In this document: piece by piece, positions 38,055 to 47,437 of the stretch | How the letters are laid out: each line of letters starts with the position of its first letter | Numbering within the stretch: the first letter of the stretch is position 1 | Origin: Candidatus Moraniibacteriota bacterium | GTDB lineage: Bacteria; Patescibacteriota; Minisyncoccia; Moranbacterales; UBA2206 | Length of the DNA: 54,896 bases | Direction: 5' to 3' | Assembly: GCA_026396175.1 (NCBI GenBank) | Contig: JAPLXG010000001.1 | Span: 1-54,896 of the forward strand | Made by a program: the position numbers and the translations under genes | The notes under the pieces: model-generated | Seen by the model: only the letters and a program-made list of their open reading frames with translations | Told to the model about the DNA's origin: nothing | Database searches by the model: none

Positions 38055-38762
38055 TTAATTTAATTCATTAGTTTTATCTTCAATGATCAATCCGTCTTTA
38101 AGAGTAATCGTTCTTTTCCCAAAGGCGGCGATGTCCGGTTCATGGGTAATCAAAATAATAGTTTTCCCTTCCTCATTAAGCGTCTGAAAAAAACTCATTA
38201 CATCATGAGATGTGGCACTATCCAAATTTCCAGTCGGTTCATCGGCCAAGATAATTTCCGGATTCATTACCAGTGCCCGAGCAATGGCCACTCGTTGAAT
38301 CTGACCACCGGAAAGTTGATTAGACAAGTTGTCTATTTTATCCTCCAGATGGACTGTTTTTAAAGCGGAAAGAACTCGCTCTCTTCTTTGGGAACGAGGA
38401 ATTTTTCTGCTATAAATCATCGGCCTTTCCACATTATGATAGACGCTTACCCGAGGAATAAGATTAAACGATTGAAATACGAATCCAATTTTTTCATTTC
38501 TTACTTTCGCTAATTCATTCTCAGTATATTTAGTTATATTTGAATCATTAAAAATATATTTTCCTTCTGTCGCCGTGTCCAATGTGCCGATAATATTCAT
38601 AAGCGTCGATTTTCCAGATCCCGAAGGTCCCATAATAGAAATAAAATCTCCCTCATGAACATCAAAAGAAATCCCCTTCAAAGCTTGATATGAGGTGCTA
38701 TCGCCCATAAGATAGTTTTTTTTGATATTTCGAAGAGAAATAATCAATTTTGATTGTGTCAT
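38055..38762 (-). CDS. MacB/LolD-like ABC transporter ATP-binding protein
   Basis: GPSGSGKST, LSGGQIQRVAIARAL, ILADEPTGNLD. Confidence 0.95.
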   Translation of the reverse strand: MTQSKLIISLRNIKKNYLMGDSTSYQALKGISFDVHEGDFISIMGPSGSGKSTLMNIIGTLDTATEGKYIFNDSNITKYTENELAKVRNEKIGFVFQSFNLIPRVSVYHNVERPMIYSRKIPRSQRRERVLSALKTVHLEDKIDNLSNQLSGGQIQRVAIARALVMNPEIILADEPTGNLDSATSHDVMSFFQTLNEEGKTIILITHEPDIAAFGKRTITLKDGLIIEDKTNELN

Positions 38763-38792
38763 ATTCCAAAAGATAGCTTTTAAATTTGTAAA

Positions 38793-40037
38793 CTATTTAG
38801 CAACGGATGTCATGGCCGCATCCGAAAGCGAAATTATCATTCCTTCTTCTAAACCGCTGGCAATTTCCACTTGCGACCCGCTCTTAAGACCGGTTTTGAC
38901 TGAGACATATTCGTAAGCTTGTTTTCCCTTCGAATCAGTCTTTAACACCTGCACTCCTTTCGCGTTTTGATACGGTTTCAGGGCTTTGCTTGGAACAACT
39001 ACCACATTTTCTCGGGAGTTTGTTTTCACAGTAACATTGGCTGTCATCTTAGGTAGCATTCTTTCGTCTTGATCGGTAACGGAAAGATAGGCGTTATAAG
39101 TAATCACACCGGACTCTTCCACTCCAAAATCATCTATTTTTTCAACTATTCCTGAATATTGCTTGTCTGAAATGGCATCGAATTTAATTGTGGCAAATTG
39201 CCCCAAAGCAATTTTAGATCTTTCCATTTCATTAATGCCAATTTTCACCGAATATCCGGAAAGATCACCGATAACCAAAACGGGAGAAGCAATTGTGGTG
39301 GATGTTACAGTAATATCAGAAAAATAAACGATATCACCAACTCGGACGGATAAATTGCTGACTGTTCCGGCAACCTGCGCTTTGATGGTGGCATTCTGCG
39401 TGGCATCATAGGAAAGTTTAGATGCCTTTACACTGGCCTGACTAGCGCTAATTGCGGTTTCAGAATCGTCATATTTTTTTTGTGAAACGTTAAGCGCACT
39501 TTCCTTTGCTAATACATCTTGCCTCAAGGATTTCTTTTTCGAAGATGTATAATCCTTACCGGTTGCAGGGTTTTCATCGTGATTTTTTTGATATTTAAGA
39601 TCCTCTTCAGCATCTGTCAGAGATTTTTTGTCACTCAGCGATTGAGTATAGGCGCTTTCCTTGTCCTGCTGGGATTTTTTCAAATTATTGAGAGCAGTCA
39701 AATAATTCGCATACGCCGTTGCTTCTTCCTGGTCAGTACTGGTTGATTTTACCGTAAATAATTTCTGCCCAGCCTGAACTGAATCACCATTCTTCACATA
39801 AAGTTCCTGAACCACTCCGTTTGAAGTGGAATAAACACTTACCTGTGCCGCCTGAACATTGCCCGTTTCCATAACGGTCTCGGCGATATTTCCCCTACCG
39901 ACAGTATATGTTTCTATTTGATCGGCTTTTTTTCTTAAAAATAAAAACCATATCGAAAAAATAATAGCAACCAAAATTAATACTGAAATGAATTTTTTTG
40001 TCTTAGAGGAAGTCATTTTCTTGAATAGTTTTTTCAT
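38793..40037 (-). CDS. HlyD/MacA-like efflux adaptor subunit
   Basis: N-terminal TM; YSTSNGVVQELYVKNGDSVQAGQKLFTV; beta-barrel region. Confidence 0.88.
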   Translation of the reverse strand: MKKLFKKMTSSKTKKFISVLILVAIIFSIWFLFLRKKADQIETYTVGRGNIAETVMETGNVQAAQVSVYSTSNGVVQELYVKNGDSVQAGQKLFTVKSTSTDQEEATAYANYLTALNNLKKSQQDKESAYTQSLSDKKSLTDAEEDLKYQKNHDENPATGKDYTSSKKKSLRQDVLAKESALNVSQKKYDDSETAISASQASVKASKLSYDATQNATIKAQVAGTVSNLSVRVGDIVYFSDITVTSTTIASPVLVIGDLSGYSVKIGINEMERSKIALGQFATIKFDAISDKQYSGIVEKIDDFGVEESGVITYNAYLSVTDQDERMLPKMTANVTVKTNSRENVVVVPSKALKPYQNAKGVQVLKTDSKGKQAYEYVSVKTGLKSGSQVEIASGLEEGMIISLSDAAMTSVAK

Positions 40038-40059
40038 AATATAAGATACAAATAATGAA

Positions 40060-40371
40060 TTATTGTGCAGATAAATTATCATCCTTGACTGATTTTATCA
40101 GATCATCAACCTTTTTGAGAGCATTGTTTGCTTCACTCTTAGTTTTAATTGGGGCGTTGGCATCAATTGACTGATTACTCAATGAATCATTTGTGCCAAC
40201 TTGATTTATCGCGTTTTTTTGTGCACACATCAGCGTTGCCTGTTCATTAATTTTTTTATCCACCTCTTGTCGATCAATCCAGGCAATGATACCTATAATT
40301 ATAATGACAAAAACAACAGAAAATACTAGATATAGTCTATTTTTGTTTCTTTCGCTTATGTTTATTTGCAT
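40060..40371 (-). CDS. small single-TM protein
   Basis: 103 aa within MacAB-like gene run. Confidence 0.6.
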   Translation of the reverse strand: MQINISERNKNRLYLVFSVVFVIIIIGIIAWIDRQEVDKKINEQATLMCAQKNAINQVGTNDSLSNQSIDANAPIKTKSEANNALKKVDDLIKSVKDDNLSAQ

Positions 40372-40375
40372 TTTA

Positions 40376-41038
40376 TTACGTTATTTTTTCAATGGCAACG
40401 CTCAAACTATTTCTAAGCGTGCCATAAGAACCAACAAAATCAGACATCGTCGTTTTAATTTGCGCTTGAGCGCTTCGGAGTGCCTCAGAAGCAGTTTCGG
40501 TTGCGTCAGTTTTGCTATTAACTAAGGCTTGGGCATATACATCAAATGCACTCAATACAGCGGCAGCTTTAGTTTTGAAAATTTCAAGATTACTTTCTAT
40601 TCCAGTAGTACCTATACTTTTCGACCTTAAAAATTCAATAATTTTTTCAACTCTGCTTTCTGCTTGGATAAACTGCTGCTCCTTCTCAGCCCGCATCTTG
40701 GTAACTCTTTCGATCTTTGCATTAATATCACTTGCGACCTGAATAATATCAGTAGTATCATTTGGTTTTGCTGGTGTTGCATCGCCACTTTTTAAAACGG
40801 GCAGTTGTTTTCCTGTTGCGCTTGAAGGTGGCTTCATATTTGCCGCATCACTCGGAGACATATTCTTAAACTTATTAATCATTTCTGTACATTGTGCTTT
40901 AGTTTGACCGGTCCTAGAAACGCAATCCTCAATAGTTGGTGTCCCCATACCAGTTGCAGCCAAGGCAACTAGTGGAGCAATAAAAGACGCCAGGACAACA
41001 AGCAAAATTTTGATATTATTTTTTTGTTTTGATTGCAT
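40376..41038 (-). CDS. secreted protein of unknown function
   Basis: Signal peptide; coiled-coil-like region. Confidence 0.6.
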   Translation of the reverse strand: MQSKQKNNIKILLVVLASFIAPLVALAATGMGTPTIEDCVSRTGQTKAQCTEMINKFKNMSPSDAANMKPPSSATGKQLPVLKSGDATPAKPNDTTDIIQVASDINAKIERVTKMRAEKEQQFIQAESRVEKIIEFLRSKSIGTTGIESNLEIFKTKAAAVLSAFDVYAQALVNSKTDATETASEALRSAQAQIKTTMSDFVGSYGTLRNSLSVAIEKIT

Positions 41039-41240
41039 AACTTCAATCCATGCCCATCCTTCAATAAGACGGCATATGAATTAATTGCTCGTTATTATTC
41101 TATAAAATAAGCGCCCTCCCTCTTTGAGTGCCTATATAGTCTAATACGGACAATCAAAAAAAAGTTTGCATTATTACACTAAAAAGACCTTGCGTAAAAC
41201 AGCAAAGTCTTTATAAAGATAGTGATTCCCAATATAACAA

Positions 41241-42032
41241 TCAGAAAGGCGGGGGTAGAGGTGGCGGAAATCCATTCGGAAATTGACCGTTTTGACCAGG
41301 CGGTGGCATTAGGCCTCTCGATGGTTCACCATTCCAATCGGCGGGAAACTTTTTTATTGAAAACGCATGCATCAAAAATTCTCCGGTTTTTTCACCAATA
41401 ATGCCAACTTTTTCACCAATTATTATTTGTGTGTCACTAACTATTTCAGTTTTTGGATCATAAATTATTTTCCAATTTTGACCATCGAAGCTTTTTAAAT
41501 CAAAGCTGTCTGGCTCAGTATTAGTAATTTCCCCTGCAATTAATCCATCACCGGGCCTTTGCCAGCGACCTCCCATAGGATTAGTCACATCACTGAAATT
41601 TGGCGCACTCCTTGAAAGCAATCCTCCCATCCTATTATCTATTTTTAAAATATGGCCAAAAACCCCCAGAATTGAAATTATTAATACTACAAGACTGGTT
41701 ATAAAAAGAGTGCTACGACGATATCCTTTTGTAGTCTTTCTAAAAGCCAAAATTCCAAAAATGAGTGCTGATAATGATAATAATAACCAAAGATATGGAG
41801 CAGTGATAAAAAGTATTATGATAAGCCTTTGCAATCCTAAATATTTCAAAAATCTTGGATCTATGTCAATAATGTTAAAAATCACCATAGATAACGATAA
41901 CGCCCCAAAAATAATAAAACATAACATAATAATCCAAAAAAGATAACTTTTCCATTGCAACTTTAACTTTGACTCAGGGATTATATGAGCTTTTTTAATC
42001 TTTTCAACTACAGTTTTTGAAAAATCTTTCAT
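41241..42032 (-). CDS. multi-TM protein of unknown function next to sigma factor
   Basis: Four TM segments, soluble C-terminus, Pro-rich tail. Confidence 0.6.
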   Translation of the reverse strand: MKDFSKTVVEKIKKAHIIPESKLKLQWKSYLFWIIMLCFIIFGALSLSMVIFNIIDIDPRFLKYLGLQRLIIILFITAPYLWLLLSLSALIFGILAFRKTTKGYRRSTLFITSLVVLIISILGVFGHILKIDNRMGGLLSRSAPNFSDVTNPMGGRWQRPGDGLIAGEITNTEPDSFDLKSFDGQNWKIIYDPKTEIVSDTQIIIGEKVGIIGEKTGEFLMHAFSIKKFPADWNGEPSRGLMPPPGQNGQFPNGFPPPLPPPF

Positions 42033-42037
42033 AAATA

Positions 42038-42616
42038 TTACTTTAGTTTAATTTTCTTTGCTTCATCAAAAAGCATTTTTCTTCCGCGATTTATTAGGGC
42101 TGCCACGGTGCCTTTTGGCTTTTGAATAATGTCCATTATTTCTTCGTAGTTTTTTTCTTCCAAAAAACGCAGGACCATTACTTCCCGATATTTATGAGGC
42201 AATGTTCTTATGATCTCTTGCATGATTTTTAGCTGTTCTTTTGTTTCCAAATTAATCTGCATATCGCCATCCGACCGCAAAAATTTTATCGCATCATCTT
42301 GTTCGAGACATACTGTCTGTGGCCGAGCCTGTTTTTTTCGTATGGCATCTATCGTAGTATTTCTAGCAATTTGATAAATCCACGTTGAAAACTTCAAATC
42401 AGTGTCAAATATGTTCAAACTCCTGTATGCCTTAATGAATGTTTCTTGAACGATATCTTCGATGTCCTCAATGCAAAAATATGAAATCCTCCTAATGAAG
42501 CGGAATAGACGCTCTTGATATCTCAGTACTAATTCGCCAAAAACTTCTGGGTCACTTTTCGAAGCTTCAACCAGTTCATTGTCGCCCATTGTGCTATAGG
42601 ATGTCAGCACCTCCAT
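42038..42616 (-). CDS. ECF-type sigma-70 family RNA polymerase sigma factor
   Basis: EDIEDIVQETFIKAYRSLNIFDTDLKFSTWIYQIARNTTIDAIRKK. Confidence 0.92.
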   Translation of the reverse strand: MEVLTSYSTMGDNELVEASKSDPEVFGELVLRYQERLFRFIRRISYFCIEDIEDIVQETFIKAYRSLNIFDTDLKFSTWIYQIARNTTIDAIRKKQARPQTVCLEQDDAIKFLRSDGDMQINLETKEQLKIMQEIIRTLPHKYREVMVLRFLEEKNYEEIMDIIQKPKGTVAALINRGRKMLFDEAKKIKLK

Positions 42617-42686
42617 TTAGTTATACGAGAAAAAATTAATATGTTTACATGCTAACAGTAATGCACTGCGGAGAGATAGGGACTGA

Positions 42687-42959
42687 CTACGCCAAGGCTT
42701 CGTCAGTTAAAATTCTCTTTTTTATCACAGCTCTGCCAGATCCTGTTTTTAAATATTTTTCTAACTCTCTAGCCTTCTTTTCTGTTTTTACTGCAATATA
42801 ACCTTCTAATACAAACTTTTTATTTTTCAGACTTTTAGTTTCTCCGCTCTCATGCTGGACAATTCTCAGCTTTAAATTATTTGTTGAACCAACATACAGG
42901 TCACCATTACAGCACTTTAATATATATACATAAAACATAGGTTTAAATAAATTTGCCAA
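42687..42959 (-). CDS. GIY-YIG domain nuclease
   Basis: FYVYILKCCNGDLYVGSTNNLKLRIVQHESGE. Confidence 0.92.
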   Translation of the reverse strand: MANLFKPMFYVYILKCCNGDLYVGSTNNLKLRIVQHESGETKSLKNKKFVLEGYIAVKTEKKARELEKYLKTGSGRAVIKKRILTDEALA

Positions 42960-42982
42960 AGCTTAGTGTGTCTGCGGATTTA

Positions 42983-43008
42983 TCCGCCGAAGCTTTAGCG
43001 TAGGCGGA
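42983..43008. repeat. GCCGRAGCTTTAGCG palindrome copy 1, abuts tRNA-Ser
   Basis: TCCGCCGAAGCTTTAGCGTAGGCGGA; related at 43134 and 43405. Confidence 0.7.
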
Positions 43009-43093
43009 GAGACAGGGATTCGAACCCTGGGTCACTTTTAAGGGCGACAACGGTTTTCGAAACCGTCCCATTCGACCACTCTGGCATCTCTCC
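43005..43093 (-). tRNA. tRNA-Ser (anticodon CGA)
   Basis: GGAGAGA acceptor, long variable arm, anticodon loop TTCGAAA, T-loop GGTTCGAATCC. Confidence 0.93.
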
Positions 43094-43206
43094 AAATCCT
43101 ACATTTTAATATCTCGTGGACCCAGCGAGAATCCCTGCCCGCCGGAGCTTTAGCATAGGCGGGGAACTCGCGTCCCCGCAACTCGCCGCAACACCAAAAT
43201 TGGTAG

Positions 43207-43279
43207 TGGACTGTATCGGATTCGGACCGACGACCTCTGCAATGCGAATGCAGCGCTCTACCAGCTGAGCTAACAGCCC
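43207..43279 (-). tRNA. tRNA-Ala (anticodon CGC)
   Basis: GGGCTGTTAGCTCAGCTGGTAGAGCGCTGCATTCGCATTGCAG...ACAGTCCA. Confidence 0.9.
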
Positions 43280-43289
43280 AATTTTTGGT

Positions 43290-43525
43290 GTGGGGTAAAA
43301 ATGCGATGTACTACCACTATACTATGAGCCCCGAATTTGGTGCTGGGGTGAAAATGCAGCGCTCTATCTCCACCCGAGGCGGATCAGCCTCGAACTGAAA
43401 CTGCTTGCCTGCCGGAGCTTTAGCGCAGGCAGGAGCTACAAGCCCAAAATAAGCATAATACCAATCCCCGCCCGAGGCGGGTGCGCCTTGGGCGCATACC
43501 ACTCTAATATCTCTCCAAAATAGCA
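43290..43525 (-). pseudogene. tRNA-like debris interrupted by palindromes
   Basis: Fragments resembling the Ala tRNA (GCAGCGCTCTA, GAGCCCCGAATTTGGTG) without a complete cloverleaf. Confidence 0.4.
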
Positions 43526-43553
43526 CCCTATCAATTTATCACGCCTATCCGTT

Positions 43554-44678
43554 TTATTCAAACGGATAACACCTAGCAAAAAAACTAGCGCAAAATAGTA
43601 AAACTAAAGCCGAGAAAAATAAATATATCCAAAGCAACCATTTTTTCCTGGAAAGATAAATCGCCGGGCCCATCAGAATCGGAAAACCAAGGAACATATA
43701 CCGTCCCCAGCTGGTGAGCGTGCCGGTCAAAAAGGCTGAAAGCAAAAGCAGTCCCGAAAAAACTAAATAGGAATTGCGGATTTTTTTCCAAGAGAGCGCG
43801 AAGGCAAAAATTGAAAAAACAAAACTAAAAAGATAAATCAGATAGGGAAAATTACTGCCGGTCATTATTGGATTATCAATAAGATAAAATTTGAACTCTG
43901 AAAAAAGTGCCGAGAGTGGACTGCCCAGTGTCCGACCCCAAGTATGTTGCGCCGAGAGAAATGCCAAGGCATTACCAAATTTAAGAAAATTGAAAAGCAC
44001 AAATCCTCCAAAAGTCACTAGCGGCAAGAGTAATGGAAGCCAGGTAAATTTGCGATAAAATACGCGCCAATCCCAGGCATTGCTTTCGAAGTATTCAACA
44101 AATAGCGCCGGAAGCATAAAAACCCCATAAGGCTTTGTGACAGCCAAAATCCCCGCCACAATCCCCGCCCAAAGCCAGGCTTTTTTTCGGGCAAGATAAA
44201 AACTGAGGACGGCGAGAAATACAAACATTGCTTCAGGATAACCGGAAAGCAAAAAATAGGCAGGCGGAAAAAGTAGCCAGACCAAGACAATGTTACGACT
44301 GACCACGTCAGAATAATCCATCAGCGCCAAGCGATAAAGAAAAAAAACAATCAGCGCGGAAAAAAGAATGTTCAAGACAAGACTAATTTGATCTTCTTTG
44401 GCGCCGCTCACTGTATGCACTAATTTTATTACCGCGGGGTAGGCGGGAAAAAAAGCGATACTGGAATTTTTTTCCAAAGAGAACGAATAGCCGTGCCGAG
44501 AAATTGAAGTGTACCAAAAAGAATCCCAACGATAAAATGGCAACTGCTTTTTGACGGCGCAAACTTTCCCACCGTCGTTATAGGTGGAAAATTTAGAGCT
44601 AACGAGTCCAGTCGCCATCAGCGCCAAAAACCACAAGCAAAAAATTATGATGAGAGATTTTTGAACTTTATTTTCCAT
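43554..44678 (-). CDS. PIG-V-like mannosyltransferase family membrane protein
   Basis: FYRWDSFWYTSISRHGYSF, FFPAYP, FPPAYFLLSGYPEAMF. Confidence 0.8.
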   Translation of the reverse strand: MENKVQKSLIIIFCLWFLALMATGLVSSKFSTYNDGGKVCAVKKQLPFYRWDSFWYTSISRHGYSFSLEKNSSIAFFPAYPAVIKLVHTVSGAKEDQISLVLNILFSALIVFFLYRLALMDYSDVVSRNIVLVWLLFPPAYFLLSGYPEAMFVFLAVLSFYLARKKAWLWAGIVAGILAVTKPYGVFMLPALFVEYFESNAWDWRVFYRKFTWLPLLLPLVTFGGFVLFNFLKFGNALAFLSAQHTWGRTLGSPLSALFSEFKFYLIDNPIMTGSNFPYLIYLFSFVFSIFAFALSWKKIRNSYLVFSGLLLLSAFLTGTLTSWGRYMFLGFPILMGPAIYLSRKKWLLWIYLFFSALVLLFCASFFARCYPFE

Positions 44679-44731
44679 ATAAACTTCATTATAGCTCAAT
44701 TTTGGCTAGAATAAAAATATGCGAAGCAGTC

Positions 44732-45061
44732 TTGACATCCAACTGTTCTCTGCTACAATGAAGCCATGGAAAATTATAATTTAACAAAATCAATCTCTCG
44801 CCGCGTAACCTTGCTCCATTTGAGGTTGTTTGGTTATTGTTAATTTTCCCCAATAGTTAGTTGCCAAACAGCCTCGTGGGCTGTTTTTTGTTTTCTTTTT
44901 TAATCATCAATTCTATGCAAACTTATCAAATTCAACTTAACCGCCGTCGCAATAAAAGGCCACTCTTAGTCTTTCTGCGATGGCTTGATTTTTCGAACCA
45001 TCGCAGCTGGACTGAAAATTCTTTCTGTCCAGAGTTCTTTAAAAACTTTTATTCAAGGAGG
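44732..45061 (+). promoter_or_regulatory. transcription attenuator module 4 upstream of GNAT gene
   Basis: TTGACA-16-TACAAT; uORF 44766-44843; terminator 44866-44891; boxA-like AGTTCTTTAAAAACT 45033-45047; SD AAGGAGG. Confidence 0.8.
44766..44843 (+). CDS. leader peptide uORF MENYNLTKSISRRVTLLHLRLFGYC
   Basis: ATG 6 nt after -10; GAGGTTGTTTGG complementary to CCAAACAGCCTC. Confidence 0.7.
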   Translation: MENYNLTKSISRRVTLLHLRLFGYC

Positions 45062-45067
45062 TCTATT

Positions 45068-45643
45068 ATGTTAATAAAGTTGAAAGCATGTCTTTGTGGC
45101 AAGTGTACTGCGAATCTTTCTGACGTTAGGTTTTGCACTTTCGAAGAAGAACCTAACAAAAAATCTGCCAAGAAAATCAAACAGCTTATTCACAACTTAA
45201 GAACTAAGCACGGAGCAAAAATGCTCCCGCGAACGGTAGAATTCTACCTGTCCCATGAAACCATTGTGGTTAAAAACTACTTTGGTAAGGTAGTTGGGGT
45301 CATATCAATCATCTTTTGGGACGACCTCAATATAGAGGTTGTATCCCACGCGATACACCCTTCCTACCAGGGACAGGGATTGGGGGCGTTACTTTTTGAT
45401 AAAATCAAAAAGAAACTCCGCCATGTCAGCCCCGGCGCGGTATTTTGTTTCACGAACCAAGTCGCTTTTTATGAAAAGCTTGGTTTCGTAAAAACTCCTC
45501 CTGGACAGTTTAGTAAAAAAATCCAGGACGATTGTAGTAATTGTCCAGAGGGACCAAATGGTCCCGGATTTGATCCTTGCCAGGAATATGCCATGCGCTA
45601 TACTGGCAATCCCTGGAAGAAAAAAGGAGAGCTGCGCTGCTAG
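45068..45643 (+). CDS. GNAT family N-acetyltransferase
   Basis: SHAIHPSYQGQGLGALLFDKIKKKL; FYEKLGFVK; SD at 45055. Confidence 0.88.
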   Translation: MLIKLKACLCGKCTANLSDVRFCTFEEEPNKKSAKKIKQLIHNLRTKHGAKMLPRTVEFYLSHETIVVKNYFGKVVGVISIIFWDDLNIEVVSHAIHPSYQGQGLGALLFDKIKKKLRHVSPGAVFCFTNQVAFYEKLGFVKTPPGQFSKKIQDDCSNCPEGPNGPGFDPCQEYAMRYTGNPWKKKGELRC

Positions 45644-45651
45644 CGCATCAA

Positions 45652-45688
45652 AAAACCACCCCAGAAACTTGGGGTGGTCATTTTTTTC
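45652..45688 (+). terminator. Rho-independent terminator
   Basis: AACCACCCCAGAAACTTGGGGTGGTCATTTTTTT. Confidence 0.88.
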
Positions 45689-45690
45689 TG

Positions 45691-45777
45691 CGGAGAGAGA
45701 GGGATTTGAACCCTCGATACCCTTGCGAGTATGCCACCTTTCCAAGGTGGTGCACTAGACCACTATGCGACCTCTCC
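45691..45777 (-). tRNA. tRNA-Ser (anticodon GGA)
   Basis: GGAGAGG acceptor, CCACCTTGGAAAGGTGG anticodon arm, long variable arm. Confidence 0.93.
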
Positions 45778-45863
45778 TAGTCATATATCATATAGCATGA
45801 AACATGTAACAAAAAAATTTGTTTTTCTTTTTTTATTGTTTGTTACATGCTTCATGTTGCATG

Positions 45864-47327
45864 CTACATGATTTCCCTTATCCCCACCAACCGCATCTTC
45901 TCCCCTCCTGGAATCCGTCCCAAAACTACTACCACCTTGTCTCCGGCTTTGATTTTATCCTCTTTTTCCAGTCTTTCAAGCATATTTTCAATGAGCTTTT
46001 CTTTGTCAGTATCTTCCAAGAGATAACTCTCCACACCCCAAACGAGTGAAAGTTGATTATAGACCTTTTCGCTGGTTGTGGCAACAAAGTTACTTTGCAT
46101 CGGACGGAAATGGGAAATCAGGCGCGCAGTGAGGCCGGAAACCGTGAGTGCCACAATCGCTTTGGCCTGGGATTGCTTGGCTAAATTATAGGCGCTATCA
46201 ATGATTGCCACATAATCTTGATCTTTGTCATCTTCGGGAATAGCAAACTCCACGTCATCAAAACGCGAGTCTTCCGTGTCGGAAATAATTTGACTCATTG
46301 TCTCAACCGCTTTTTGCGGAAATTTTCCATTGGCTGATTCGCCCGAAAGCATCACTGCGTCAGTGTGGTCAATGACAGCATTGGACACGTCAGAAACTTC
46401 GGCGCGGGTCGGAATCGGATTTTGAATCATTGATTCGAGCATCTGCGTTGCCACGATCACCGGTCGCACGGCTTTGATGCACTTGGCAATAATTTCTTTT
46501 TGATAGATTACAACTTTCGTTTCGTCCATTTCAATCCCAAGATCCCCTCTCGCCACCATAATCACATCGGTCGCGGCAATTATTTCATCAATGTTTTTGA
46601 TCGCTTCTTTTCTTTCAATTTTTGCCACGATTTGCGGCAGATTGTCATCGCGTCCCAGAAGTTTTCTCATCTTTTCGCGCGTTTCTTCAATTTCTTGTCC
46701 ATTGCTCACAAAAGACAAGGCGATGAAATCCACCTCGCGACTCATGGCATAGGCCAAATCTTCTTCATCTTTTTTGGTCACCGCGCCAATTTTCAACTTT
46801 GAATCAGGCACATTCACGCCTTTATGATTTTTAATTATTCCGCCATTTATCACCTGCGCCACCAAGGATTTTCCCTCTTTTTCAACAACCTTGAGACGCT
46901 TCAACCCATCCTCGATCAATATGCTCTCGCCAATATTTATATCATTCACAATTTCCGGCCAATCTAGAAGTATTTTTTTATTTAAAATTTTGTCATTTGA
47001 TATTGACTTAAAATTTAAAATTTCAAATTTAAAATTATCGCCTACTGATACATCCGAAACCCAAATATATTCCCCATTTTTAATTTCCACATCTTCGCTG
47101 ACCACCGTTCTTATGCGTGGCCCTTGTAAGTCCACCATAATACCAACCGGGACATTAAGTTCCTTGGAAAGTTCCCGCACTTCCGTGATCACTTTTCCAT
47201 TCGAATCATAGGTTCCGTGGGAAAAATTGATCCGACAAACATTCAGTCCGGCTTGAATTAGTTCGCGCAAAGTTTCTTTCGAATCAGAGGCGGGGCCGAT
47301 TGTGGCCACAATTTTCGTTTTTTTCAT
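45864..47327 (-). CDS. pyk: pyruvate kinase
   Basis: KIVATIGPASDSKETLRELIQAGLNVCRINFSHG; MVARGDLGIE. Confidence 0.97.
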   Translation of the reverse strand: MKKTKIVATIGPASDSKETLRELIQAGLNVCRINFSHGTYDSNGKVITEVRELSKELNVPVGIMVDLQGPRIRTVVSEDVEIKNGEYIWVSDVSVGDNFKFEILNFKSISNDKILNKKILLDWPEIVNDINIGESILIEDGLKRLKVVEKEGKSLVAQVINGGIIKNHKGVNVPDSKLKIGAVTKKDEEDLAYAMSREVDFIALSFVSNGQEIEETREKMRKLLGRDDNLPQIVAKIERKEAIKNIDEIIAATDVIMVARGDLGIEMDETKVVIYQKEIIAKCIKAVRPVIVATQMLESMIQNPIPTRAEVSDVSNAVIDHTDAVMLSGESANGKFPQKAVETMSQIISDTEDSRFDDVEFAIPEDDKDQDYVAIIDSAYNLAKQSQAKAIVALTVSGLTARLISHFRPMQSNFVATTSEKVYNQLSLVWGVESYLLEDTDKEKLIENMLERLEKEDKIKAGDKVVVVLGRIPGGEKMRLVGIREIM

Positions 47328-47437
47328 AAATTTTGATTTATCTTCTTTTTAGCTATAACCTATCCATATTCCCATAATATAATAAAATAAGCAATCCCCC
47401 AAGGGATTGCTTATTTATATTTTTTACTTGAAAGTGT

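Noticed and set aside
44861-45067. Longer N-terminal form of the GNAT protein (MPNSLVGCFLF... / MQTYQIQLNRRR...)
   Set aside because: This span contains the terminator, hairpins and boxA-like motif of attenuator 4, and a clear SD precedes ATG 45068; a second uORF beginning at 44916 remains possible but is not needed.
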